A stretch of 38,040 bases of DNA, from contig NZ_RCYZ01000013.1 in the NCBI RefSeq assembly GCF_006439025.1, forward strand, positions 46,338 through 84,377, given 5' to 3'. Each line of letters begins with the position of its first letter. Positions within the stretch are counted from its first letter, which is position 1. The stretch is from Hymenobacter nivis (lineage in GTDB: Bacteria > Bacteroidota > Bacteroidia > Cytophagales > Hymenobacteraceae). The translations under genes and the position numbers were made by a program. Shown in pieces: positions 7,211 through 14,315 of the stretch. The notes under the pieces were generated by a model. That model was not told where the DNA came from and searched no databases. It saw nothing but the letters and a program-made list of their open reading frames with translations.

Positions 7211-8128
7211 ATGGTTGATCGCCAAGTTGTTATACGTCAACATAACGCCATTACCCAGGCTCGCTACGATTACAGCGCCTGTCAACTCGACATTTTCTTC
7301 TATTTGCTCTCATGCTTGCAGCGAAACGACGCCCCTGACAAGGAGTATACCATTTACGTCAAGGACATAGAACAGCTGACCGGGCGGCAGTGGAACTACC
7401 AGCAAATGCGCGAAGCCACGGCTGATATGGGCTCGCGCGTGTTTGAAGTGGAAGATGACCAGACCTATCAGCAGATGTGGATGTTTCAGAAGGTGGAGTA
7501 CATCAAGGGCGAGGGCTGTTTAGAGATCCAATTGGCTGCCCCCATTCGGCCCTACCTGTTCAATCTCAAGGATAACTTCACCTCCTATCAGTTGCAATCG
7601 GCCCTAAAGCTGAGCAGTAAGTACGCCAAACGTATCTATCAGCTCGTGAGTCAGTGGAAAGACAAAGAAACCACGCGCACTTATTCACTGGACGAGTTCA
7701 AGCAAATGCTGTATCTGAAAGACCCCAAGGGCAAGGCTCCGGAACAGTTTCAAAACATCAGCCAGCTCAAGGTCCGCGTACTCGACATCGCTGTGCGCCA
7801 AGTCAGCGAGCACACTGACCTTAAGATCGATTACTTGCTAATTAAGAAAAGTCGGGCCTACGACGCAGTTAGATTCACCATTACTCGCCAGCTGCCGCCG
7901 CAGCCACCCATCCCCTTCGAGCAGCCCGACGAAAGTGTCCGCATTATCACGGCCAAGCAGCACCTGGACACGCTGGGCATTACCCAACCACAATTGGTGG
8001 CGACTGTCCTCAGCAACGCTCAGCACCTGGAGCAGTTGTTCAAGTTCACCTACCAACTCAAAACGGATAAGATCAAGGCGACTAAAAACCCCGGGGGACT
8101 TTTCTTAAAAATCTGTGGACTGCGATAA
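7211..8128 (+). CDS. rep: Rep_3-family replication initiator
   Basis: 305 residues, usual size for the family. It starts VIRQHNAITQARYDYSACQLDIFFYLLS, the typical Rep_3 N-terminus in which the protein is defined by two winged-helix domains. WH1 covers about residues 5-130 (LTGRQWNYQQMREATADM, then PYLFNLKDNFTSYQL). WH2 covers about 135-235 (LSSKYAKRIYQLVSQWKD, YSLDEFKQMLYL, FQNISQLKVRVLDIAVRQV). It would bind the 21-bp iterons immediately upstream and start replication. The C-terminal 70 residues are variable. A hairpin follows the gene. Confidence 0.93.
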   Translation: MVDRQVVIRQHNAITQARYDYSACQLDIFFYLLSCLQRNDAPDKEYTIYVKDIEQLTGRQWNYQQMREATADMGSRVFEVEDDQTYQQMWMFQKVEYIKGEGCLEIQLAAPIRPYLFNLKDNFTSYQLQSALKLSSKYAKRIYQLVSQWKDKETTRTYSLDEFKQMLYLKDPKGKAPEQFQNISQLKVRVLDIAVRQVSEHTDLKIDYLLIKKSRAYDAVRFTITRQLPPQPPIPFEQPDESVRIITAKQHLDTLGITQPQLVATVLSNAQHLEQLFKFTYQLKTDKIKATKNPGGLFLKICGLR

Positions 8129-8212
8129 GACACCCTGCGTCAAACGAACGGACGACCAGCATTAGCCACTCTCCTTTCCAGCGTGATACCAAAAATGGCA
8201 CACTAAGCGGCT

Positions 8213-8238
8213 CGGCTCCCTTTGATTTAAGGGAGCCG
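8213..8238. terminator. Hairpin between convergent rep and parB-like gene
   Basis: Perfect 10-bp stem CGGCTCCCTT / AAGGGAGCCG with a 6-nt loop. It lies between the 3' ends of the convergent rep and partition genes. No clear T-tract follows on the plus strand, only CCAAAAAA, so it is a probable rather than a textbook terminator. Confidence 0.6.
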
Positions 8239-8295
8239 CCAAAAAACACCTGAGTTGCTTACAAGCCACGAAAACCGTCATTTTCGGCCATCCTA

Positions 8296-8775
8296 CTAGC
8301 CTGCCCTCCCCCGTTTAATACGCTCTTGTTGCTGCTGCTCCAGTCGACGCGTCTGCTCTGGGCGTTGCGGGATTGGGGGACTACTGGCGAAAAGCAAGTT
8401 TAACGCTTCCTGAAGCGCTTGTTTCTGGGAATAGGTGTATTCACCCTGGGACCGGCGGGCGTGTACGTAATCCCGCAATTGCTCCAAGTGGCCACGGCCC
8501 ACTACAAAGGTTTGGCGCACCCCGTCCGATGCTGCAGCAACAACGAAAGGTGAGTCAAGAGCACCCGCCATTTGGGCAGCAATGCCAGCATTGCCAGCAT
8601 TGCCAGTGTTACTAATGTTACCCGTATTACTGGTATTACGCCCCGATTCCGACGGATCCGGGCCGTTTTTGCCTGGCGTGCGCTCGTCGCTGAGGTCGAA
8701 AAAGTCGCGCTCCGACGTTGGCTTGGGAGCGGCTGCCTCGCCGGGGCGGGGCAGGTTCTTGAATGTCTTGGCCAT
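8296..8775 (-). CDS. RHH-type partition partner of ParA (ParB-like)
   Basis: 159 residues. It begins 14 nt after parA ends, so the two form an operon. The ATG at 8775 (MAKTFKNLPRPG) is preferred to a TTG three codons earlier. The N-terminal half is disordered and contains a run of short TGN/SGN-like repeats (residues about 45-65), encoded by DNA that is itself one of the four 9-bp repeat arrays. The C-terminal half looks like a ribbon-helix-helix: strand RQTFVVGRG, helix HLEQLRDYVHARR, helix YSQKQALQEALNLLF, then a Gln/Arg tail. It probably binds a centromere and stimulates ParA. The binding site is inferred to be the 9-bp arrays. Confidence 0.75.
   Translation of the reverse strand: MAKTFKNLPRPGEAAAPKPTSERDFFDLSDERTPGKNGPDPSESGRNTSNTGNISNTGNAGNAGIAAQMAGALDSPFVVAAASDGVRQTFVVGRGHLEQLRDYVHARRSQGEYTYSQKQALQEALNLLFASSPPIPQRPEQTRRLEQQQQERIKRGRAG
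8581..8641 (+). repeat. 9-bp repeat array A (inside the parB-like gene)
   Basis: Four good units in unbroken 9-bp phase at 8606-8641: GTGTTACTA, ATGTTACCC, GTATTACTG, GTATTACGC. They are preceded in the same phase by diverged units (GCATTGCCA twice). The unit length fits the codon frame, so the array encodes a three-residue repeat in the partition protein. Confidence 0.75.
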
Positions 8776-8789
8776 GGGAAGCAAACGGA

Positions 8790-9533
8790 TTAGCGGGTAA
8801 GAATTTCGGCTACCAGTGCTTGGTAGTCGGTGGCCCCGGCACTTTGCGGAGCGTAGGTGAAAATGTCCTGGCCCAGGTGCGGGGCCTCGCCCAGGGCAAT
8901 ACTCTCGCGAATGACCGTATCGAGCACCAGGCCCGGGTGCTGCGCCCGCAGCTGCTCGGCGGTTTCCCGGCGCAACACCTTGCGCTTATCGTGGCGGGTA
9001 AAAAAGACGCCCCCCACCACTAGCCCCGGATTTAGTCGCCGCTGCACCCGGCCCACCAACTCCAACACTTTTTCTAATCCGTCGGTCGCGTACATCTGCG
9101 CTTCCAGCGGAATGTAGAGCGCCTGGGCGCAGGCGTAGGCGTTGAGCGTAACCAGGCCCAGGGCCGGCGGGCAGTCTAGCAAGATGTAGTCGCACCGCTC
9201 ACGCACGGGTTCGAGCAGTTCCTTCAGCAGAAACTCGCGGTCTAACTCGTCGCCCTTCACCTTTTCAAACCCCGACAAGGCGGGCGAGCCGGCCACCAGC
9301 GCCAGCTTGTCGTGCAGCGGGTAAGCCTTAAGGTGATATTCGCCCAGTAAGGCCCCGTACACATTGTGCTTGGCATCGACCAGGCCCAGGCCCTTGGTCA
9401 GGTTCGTCTGGGGGTCCAAGTCCACCAGCAGCACGCGCTGGCCGGCGCGGGCGAGGGCCGCCCCCACATTGGCCGTGGACGTCGTTTTGCCGACTCCCCC
9501 CTTTTGGTTTGTAAACGCCAGAATCTTGCTCAT
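8790..9533 (-). CDS. parA: ParA-family partition ATPase
   Basis: 247 residues, a normal size for a plasmid ParA without an N-terminal HTH. The deviant Walker A motif is KGGVGKTTS at 11-19, with the signature lysine at 11. A second motif LLVDLDPQTNLT follows at about 34-45, and LLDCPPALG marks Walker B. It would form ATP-dependent gradients on the nucleoid that move the plasmid through its centromere-binding partner, encoded just downstream. A -7 box lies only 4 nt before the ATG, and a 9-bp repeat array starts 10 bp further upstream. Expression is therefore probably controlled by what binds the array. Confidence 0.95.
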   Translation of the reverse strand: MSKILAFTNQKGGVGKTTSTANVGAALARAGQRVLLVDLDPQTNLTKGLGLVDAKHNVYGALLGEYHLKAYPLHDKLALVAGSPALSGFEKVKGDELDREFLLKELLEPVRERCDYILLDCPPALGLVTLNAYACAQALYIPLEAQMYATDGLEKVLELVGRVQRRLNPGLVVGGVFFTRHDKRKVLRRETAEQLRAQHPGLVLDTVIRESIALGEAPHLGQDIFTYAPQSAGATDYQALVAEILTR

Positions 9534-9537
9534 GGCG

Positions 9538-9545
9538 CAAACATA
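9538..9545 (-). promoter_or_regulatory. -7 box of parA, implying a near-leaderless mRNA
   Basis: On the minus strand TATGTTTG fits TAnnTTTG and ends 4 nt before the parA ATG at 9533. Transcription would begin at or next to the start codon. Array B covers the -33 region. Confidence 0.55.
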
Positions 9546-9554
9546 CGCACGGGC

Positions 9555-9635
9555 GTGTTACCCATGTTACTTATCGTACTACTATTACGCATGTTACCGG
9601 TATTATCCATGTTACTAATAACGGGCATATTATTC
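9555..9635 (+). repeat. 9-bp repeat array B (upstream of parA)
   Basis: Nine units in strict 9-bp phase. Good ones are GTGTTACCC, ATGTTACTT, CTATTACGC, ATGTTACCG, GTATTATCC and ATGTTACTA. Three are weaker (9573, 9618 and 9627). The array overlaps the region where the parA promoter needs its -33 element. It is a candidate centromere (parS) and operator. Confidence 0.8.
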
Positions 9636-9917
9636 ATGCAACAGCTGCTATTCTTTTAATCAGTAGCTGTTTGTATTTTTTGCCTACCGCTTCCTCAGCG
9701 TACATCCTATTCCCCGGTGATCCGCAGCCCGACGAACACCTGTCGCTCCCGCTTACTGCCCGCCCCCGAGCTTCCTGACCACGCCCCTCGCAGTAACAGC
9801 GGGCTCCTTGTTGGCGCAGCGCATCACCTGGTGAAAAAGCGGAACCCGAAACAAGCATACCGTTCGGGCAAGGCTGCTCCATAGCAGGCCGCTGCTCTTT
9901 CGATACCGAAGTAGTAT

Positions 9918-9941
9918 ATTCGCAATCCGCAAATTGCGAAT
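9918..9941. promoter_or_regulatory. Operator-like palindrome before the winged-helix gene
   Basis: ATTCGCAAT (9918-9926) and ATTGCGAAT (9933-9941) form a perfect 9-bp inverted repeat with a 6-bp spacer, ending 8 bp before the ATG at 9950. This placement fits repression of the operon by its own first product. Confidence 0.65.
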
Positions 9942-9949
9942 TGTAAATC

Positions 9950-10498
9950 ATGCGCAAGTTCAACGGCCTCCGCCCCCAGGATGTAGTGTTGCTGCTCAAG
10001 CTGGTGGCCCATCCCCACCAGGCTTGGCTGGGCAAGGACCTGGCCCAGTCGCTGCACCTGAGCGCTTCGGAGGTATCGGAAGCCCTCGCCCGCTGCCGCT
10101 TCAGTCGGCTGCTGGCCGCCGACCCGCAGGCCTTGCGCGTGCAGCGCCACGCCCTGCTGGACTTTCTTTGCTACGGGCTGCCCTACGCCTTTGCCGTCCA
10201 GCCCGGCGCGCCCGCCCGGGGCCTGGCCACGGGGGCCAGTGCCCCTCCCCTGGTCCAGACCTTCGGCCCCGAGCCGGCCTATGTGTGGCCGGGGGCCCTG
10301 GGCAGCCAGTGGGGCATCGCGGTCGAGCCGCTCTACCCGCAGGCCCCCGCCGCCGCGCAGCAGGACGCGCAACTCTACGGCCTGCTGGCCCTCACCGACG
10401 CGCTGCGCCTGGGGCGGCCCCGGGAGGTACAGCTCGCCCGCCAGTTAGCCGAGCAGCAGCTTACCGCTTCCGCTTTAGCCTCCGCCGCCCGTGGCTGA
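9950..10498 (+). CDS. Winged-helix protein, probable antitoxin/repressor
   Basis: 182 residues. Residues about 1-60 look like a MarR/Rrf2-style winged helix (LRPQDVVLLLKLVAHP, then WLGKDLAQSLHLSASEVSEALARC, then the wing). The C-terminal 120 residues are unique. The stop lies 8 nt inside the next gene, which encodes a nucleotidyltransferase. The order winged-helix protein then nucleotidyltransferase is that of AbiE-type toxin-antitoxin pairs, in which the first protein represses the operon. A strong palindrome sits directly upstream. Toxin-antitoxin function is inferred. A two-gene regulator plus enzyme unit of another kind remains possible. Confidence 0.65.
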   Translation: MRKFNGLRPQDVVLLLKLVAHPHQAWLGKDLAQSLHLSASEVSEALARCRFSRLLAADPQALRVQRHALLDFLCYGLPYAFAVQPGAPARGLATGASAPPLVQTFGPEPAYVWPGALGSQWGIAVEPLYPQAPAAAQQDAQLYGLLALTDALRLGRPREVQLARQLAEQQLTASALASAARG

Positions 10499-11189
10499 TG
10501 CCTCCCGGAACATCCCGCGCCTCCTGGCCGTGGGCCACGCGCTTGGTCCTTTGCGCGAACGCGTCGTCTTCGTAGGCGGGGCGGTCGTCAACCTGTACAG
10601 TACCACGCCCACCGGCGCGCCGGAGCCCCGCGTCACGGAGGACGTGGACTGCATCGTGGAAGTCGCCCCGCGCACGGCCTTTTACCAGTTAGAGGAGGAG
10701 TTGCGCACCCTAGGGTTTGTTAACGACGTGGCCTCGGGCGTGATTTGTCGCTGGACCCACCAGGGCCTGACCGTCGACATCATGCCCACCGACCCGGCCA
10801 TCCTGGGCTTCGGCAACCCGTGGTACGCGGCGGGCTTTGCTCAGGCAATACCCTACACCTTGCCGGATGACTCGGTCATTCAGGTCCTGAGTCCGGTGTA
10901 CTTCTTGTGTACCAAGCTTGCGGCCTTGCGCGACCGCGGATGGGGCGAGCTGCGGGTGAGCCAAGACTTGGAGGACATCGTGCACCTGGTCGATAACCGC
11001 GCGGAGCTGCGGGCCGAGCTAGCCCAGGCAGATGCCAGCACGCGGGCCTATGCCCAGCAGCAGCTGCGGGAGTTGCTGGCCCACCCCGCTTTTGCCGAAG
11101 CCCTGTCCTGGACGGTACCCTACGGCGCGGACTATGCCTACCAGGCCGCGCTTCAGCAGCGGCTGTGGGAGCTGGCGACCGACACTTGA
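10491..11189 (+). CDS. AbiEii-like nucleotidyltransferase, probable toxin
   Basis: 232 residues beginning at GTG 10491, overlapping the upstream gene. The nucleotidyltransferase signature is clear: FVGGAVVNLYS with the GG at 29-30, then TEDVDCIVEV with Asp51 and Asp53 as metal ligands. The third acidic residue is probably in VDIMPTDP (about 90-97). A KLAALRDRG motif and the helical C-terminus follow. Relatives (AbiEii/MenT-type) transfer nucleotides to tRNA or proteins and act as toxins. The pairing with a winged-helix gene supports that role, but the substrate is unknown. A 9-bp repeat array follows the gene. Confidence 0.75.
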   Translation: MADASRNIPRLLAVGHALGPLRERVVFVGGAVVNLYSTTPTGAPEPRVTEDVDCIVEVAPRTAFYQLEEELRTLGFVNDVASGVICRWTHQGLTVDIMPTDPAILGFGNPWYAAGFAQAIPYTLPDDSVIQVLSPVYFLCTKLAALRDRGWGELRVSQDLEDIVHLVDNRAELRAELAQADASTRAYAQQQLRELLAHPAFAEALSWTVPYGADYAYQAALQQRLWELATDT

Positions 11190-11295
11190 GGCCACAGACG
11201 TTTAGCAGCAGGGCTCAGCGTCGACCGACAAGCTTACCGCCACCGACAGGTACAGAAGCCCAGGACAGACGTGGTAATCCTCGCACAATTAACGA

Positions 11296-11358
11296 GTATT
11301 ACCAGTATTACTTATGTTACCATAATTATTGGTGTTACTGGTATTACTAGTGTTACCT
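11296..11358 (+). repeat. 9-bp repeat array C (before the Fic operon)
   Basis: Seven units in strict 9-bp phase: GTATTACCA, GTATTACTT, ATGTTACCA, TAATTATTG, GTGTTACTG, GTATTACTA, GTGTTACCT. It ends 44 bp before the -7 box of the Fic operon. Confidence 0.8.
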
Positions 11359-11402
11359 AATTAAAACAATGAGTAAACAGGGCTGGTTTAGGCCAGAATC
11401 GC

Positions 11403-11410
11403 TATATTTG
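11403..11410 (+). promoter_or_regulatory. -7 box of the Fic operon
   Basis: TATATTTG fits the Bacteroidota -7 consensus, 36 bp before the ATG at 11446 and downstream of array C. Confidence 0.6.
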
Positions 11411-11445
11411 GTTGCTGGGCGTGCGACCCACTTTGCTTCTTCCGT

Positions 11446-11748
11446 ATGACTTCCGCTGGCGAAGCTGCTTATCAGGCCCTCCGGGATTACTTGAACGGGC
11501 TCCTTCAGCCATGCTTGGCCGACCAGGCACTAGTTGACGTGCCAGTGGCCCTGCGGTCGGGTCTGGAAACGTTCATAGCGGGCACAGCCGAGCACCGAGA
11601 CGAGGCCGGCCGGCGCATGGTTTACGCGGCCGACCTAGCGGCCTGGGCAGCGGACTTAATCTCCGGCGCGGGCCTGACCGCACCCCTGCCCCTGGCCACC
11701 GTGGAAGTAGCCGCGATGCGAGCCGCCACGCACCGACCGGCGGCATGA
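11446..11748 (+). CDS. Small partner of the Fic protein
   Basis: 100 residues, unknown family, mostly helical and acidic to neutral, with no signal peptide. Its stop overlaps the ATG of the Fic gene (ATGA), indicating translational coupling. The position is that of an antitoxin. However, the Fic protein carries its own inhibitory motif, so this protein may do something else, such as target recognition or modulation. Homology is not recognisable by eye. Confidence 0.6.
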   Translation: MTSAGEAAYQALRDYLNGLLQPCLADQALVDVPVALRSGLETFIAGTAEHRDEAGRRMVYAADLAAWAADLISGAGLTAPLPLATVEVAAMRAATHRPAA

Positions 11749-12548
11749 CGTGGGCGAATCTTGAGCAATTGAACCAGCGGGTGCAGCAACTGCCGGCCGG
11801 GCGACAGCAAACCAGCCAGCAGTGCAGCCAAGTTATGGTATCGGCGCACTCCACCATGATAGAGGGCTCGCGGGTGACGGTGCTGGAAGCGTTTGACTTC
11901 CTGTTGGGGTCGGCCCCTATCCTGGGACCGGGCAAGCCGCTGGTCGGCTACGATATGCTGGGCGACCACGCCCGCGCCCTCGACTTGGCCTTGCGTCGAG
12001 CTGATGCGCGGCAGCTTCCCGGCTCCGCATTGGTGCGCAAGTTGGCGGCGGCCGTAATGCATTCCACCGGCCGGGCTACCAACACGGCCCTGGGTAGGGT
12101 GGACCCCACGCAAGGCGACCTGCGCCGGGGCAGCGTGTTCATCGGCGGGGCCAGCTCCTTTCCCAACGCCCAAAAGGTGCCGGCCCTGGTGGCGGCCCTC
12201 ACCAGCGACCTGCGCGAACGGATGCCGGGCGCGGCTACACTACGCGAGCAGTTGGAGCTAGCCTTTGAAGCGCATCAGCGCCTAGTGGGCATCCATCCGT
12301 TCAACGATGGCAACGGCCGCACCTCGCGGCTGCTCATGAACTACGTGCAGCACTACTATGGCCAACCGCCCCTGACCATTGTGTTCCGGGAGGACCGACG
12401 CGCTTACTTCGCCGCGCTCGAACAGAGCCGGGTGGCAGAGGACTTGGCCATATTCGTGGAGTTTATGCGCAGCCAACACGGCAAATCATTGATGTACCAG
12501 CTTACGGCAGCCAATCCGTCCAATACCGATACGCTACAAATCGATTGA
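11745..12548 (+). CDS. Fic-domain protein (AMP-transferase-like)
   Basis: 267 residues. The Fic active-site motif HPFNDGNGRTSR starts at His184 and matches HPFx(D/E)GNGRxxR fully, so the enzyme should be able to transfer AMP from ATP to a target hydroxyl. An N-terminal STMIEG at 36-41 fits the (S/T)xxxE(G/N) inhibitory motif. Its Glu40 would block ATP in the usual way, as in class II Fic proteins that inhibit themselves. The N-terminus matches Fic_N-type proteins common in bacteria. It is coupled to the small gene before it and bracketed by 9-bp arrays C and D. The substrate is unknown. Confidence 0.9.
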   Translation: MTWANLEQLNQRVQQLPAGRQQTSQQCSQVMVSAHSTMIEGSRVTVLEAFDFLLGSAPILGPGKPLVGYDMLGDHARALDLALRRADARQLPGSALVRKLAAAVMHSTGRATNTALGRVDPTQGDLRRGSVFIGGASSFPNAQKVPALVAALTSDLRERMPGAATLREQLELAFEAHQRLVGIHPFNDGNGRTSRLLMNYVQHYYGQPPLTIVFREDRRAYFAALEQSRVAEDLAIFVEFMRSQHGKSLMYQLTAANPSNTDTLQID

Positions 12549-12577
12549 TTATCAATATTAAAAGCACATAGTTGTTG

Positions 12578-12622
12578 GTATTACCTGTGTTACCCATGTT
12601 ACTCGTGTTACCAGTATTCCGT
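12578..12622 (+). repeat. 9-bp repeat array D (after the Fic gene)
   Basis: Five units in 9-bp phase: GTATTACCT, GTGTTACCC, ATGTTACTC, GTGTTACCA, GTATTCCGT. Same orientation as arrays A-C. Confidence 0.75.
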
Positions 12623-12762
12623 AAGCAGTGACACAGCCTAGCGCCACTGCGTAACATAATGGTCGTTATAGGGTCAAGCTAGCATTTGGCTTGATCTCCT
12701 AGCCCGTTTACCTGCGGCTACCAAGGGGGTGCCCATGAGGCGTTTCGGCGCTAGCTTGTAGC

Positions 12763-13656
12763 ATGAAACACCTGCTCCGCTGCGCTGGGCTGCTGCTCGC
12801 CGCGCTCGCGCCCGCCTGTTCGCCGCCCCGCCCGGCGATTCCCAGCGCGGCCGCTCAGCTCGACGCCCTGACCCGGGACTTCGACACCTGGTACCGCTAC
12901 ACCGCCGCCCGCGTGCCGTTGGCCCGCGACTACCGTCCCCGCGGCGTCGACGGCCAGCCCCTGCCCAAAAAAGCCTTCCTGCAGCAACTGGCCGCGGGCC
13001 AGGTCCTGGCCCTGCGCAACGGCCCGGACGGCCCCGTGCCCGTCTACCAGCTCTTTCCCTACGCAGGTAATCACGCCCCCGCGGTGCGCGCCACCAGCCG
13101 CCAACGGGCCGACGAAGCGCTGCGCAACCTGGCTTGGGAGGGCCACCCGCTGCCCGCCTTTCGCTGGCGGGACTTGCGCGGCCGGGTCTACACCCCGGCC
13201 AGCACGCGGGGCCGGGTCGTGGTCGTCAAGTGCTGGTACACCAGCTGCGTGGCCTGCGTCGACGAGTTTGCGGCCGTCAACGCCTTGGCCGACCGCTACC
13301 CGCAGGTGCTGTTTGTGAGCCTGGCCCGCAACGAGGCGCACGTCTTGCGCACCTTCCTAAAAGAACGGGCCGTGAAGTTTGCCGTCGTTCCGGCCGGCAA
13401 GGCCTACCTGGCCGACACGTTGGGCGTGTTCGAGTACCCCACCCATTTCCTGCTCGGCCCCGACGGCACGATTGCCCGGGTCACCAACCGCGCGAGCGAC
13501 CTGGCGGTGGCCCTGGCCCAGCACGTGCCGCTGGCCTCCCGCTCAAGACGGCCCGGCCCAGCCGCTGGGCGGGCCCTGGGCAGGGGGGAAGCCCCCCGAA
13601 AAGGCCCGTTCGCTCCGTTCCCGGTCTCGTCCCCTTTCTTAAACCAACGTCCTTAG
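12763..13656 (+). CDS. TlpA/redoxin-like lipoprotein
   Basis: 297 residues. A signal peptide ends in a lipobox-like ALAPAC with Cys19, so it is probably a lipoprotein. Residues about 125-250 resemble an AhpC/TlpA thioredoxin fold (GHPLPAFRWRDLRGRVYTPA, RGRVVVVKCWYTSCVACVDEF) with a CxxC pair at Cys162/Cys165, then YPTHFLLGPDGTI around the cis-Pro. It would act in thiol-disulfide exchange outside the cytoplasm. The last 40 residues (RSRRPGPAAGRALGRG and on) are low-complexity and look like read-through into non-coding GC-rich DNA, possibly after loss of the original stop. Confidence 0.8.
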   Translation: MKHLLRCAGLLLAALAPACSPPRPAIPSAAAQLDALTRDFDTWYRYTAARVPLARDYRPRGVDGQPLPKKAFLQQLAAGQVLALRNGPDGPVPVYQLFPYAGNHAPAVRATSRQRADEALRNLAWEGHPLPAFRWRDLRGRVYTPASTRGRVVVVKCWYTSCVACVDEFAAVNALADRYPQVLFVSLARNEAHVLRTFLKERAVKFAVVPAGKAYLADTLGVFEYPTHFLLGPDGTIARVTNRASDLAVALAQHVPLASRSRRPGPAAGRALGRGEAPRKGPFAPFPVSSPFLNQRP

Positions 13657-13735
13657 CATGAAGCTTTTGCGCCAAAGGCTTATTGGGTCGCCCGCAATCG
13701 GTCGTCGACTACTGCTTTTTCTCCCTGTTAATACC

Positions 13736-14119
13736 CTACTGCTTCGGGGGTAGTGACTGGGCCAGCGCCTGCTGATAAGTCCCGTCCTCGGGGGAGAGGA
13801 TGGCTTGCAAAAACGCACCGGGTCCCAAGTCGCGGCGCGCCCGCGCGTGCCGCCGCCGGGGTAGACTGTTCTTGCCGGCCTCGAAGCCATCGCGTTCCAT
13901 GGCTAGCCGCACCTTCTCCGGCAAGCCTGCGAGCCAGTGGCGGACGTCGTCTTCTGTCACCGCGCCCGCGGCCTGCTGCTGGTAGCGGTGGCTGGCGTTG
14001 CCCAACCGAAACAGCCGGGCGTGGCAGGCGCGTTGCGCTTCCGGCAGCGCCGCCAGAAATTCCAGTTGCGACGGGTGGTACTGATCCAGGGGGTGGCGCG
14101 GGTGCAGTCGCGCTTCCAT
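13736..14119 (-). CDS. Hypothetical cytoplasmic protein
   Basis: 127 residues, family not recognised. It has a regular amphipathic composition: YHPSQLEFLAALPEAQRACHARLFRLGNASHRYQQ, then WLAGLPEKVRLAMERDGFEAGKNSLP, a well-formed soluble pattern. No signal peptide. It overlaps longer frames on both strands, but this one has the best residue balance. It is encoded convergently with the redoxin gene. Confidence 0.55.
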   Translation of the reverse strand: MEARLHPRHPLDQYHPSQLEFLAALPEAQRACHARLFRLGNASHRYQQQAAGAVTEDDVRHWLAGLPEKVRLAMERDGFEAGKNSLPRRRHARARRDLGPGAFLQAILSPEDGTYQQALAQSLPPKQ

Positions 14120-14315
14120 GCCGTAAAAGAACGAAAACGGGTGGGCAATGGCGCGGGGCCCAGCAGGAACGAGCAGAACCGAATTCCTTAGCGGGGTTTT
14201 CTATTCCTACGCGAGGGAGCCCCCTACCAGGAGGCTGCGCATTCCCTGCCCGGTTCTTCCACGCGCCTGCCATAATCCGAACAACCCCTCCTCCCCGCGT
14301 TTATTCGATCAGGCC

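Noticed and set aside
8581..12622. CRISPR array as an explanation of the 9-bp repeats
   Set aside because: Units are 9 bp, unspaced, and no cas genes are present. CRISPR repeats are much longer and separated by unique spacers.
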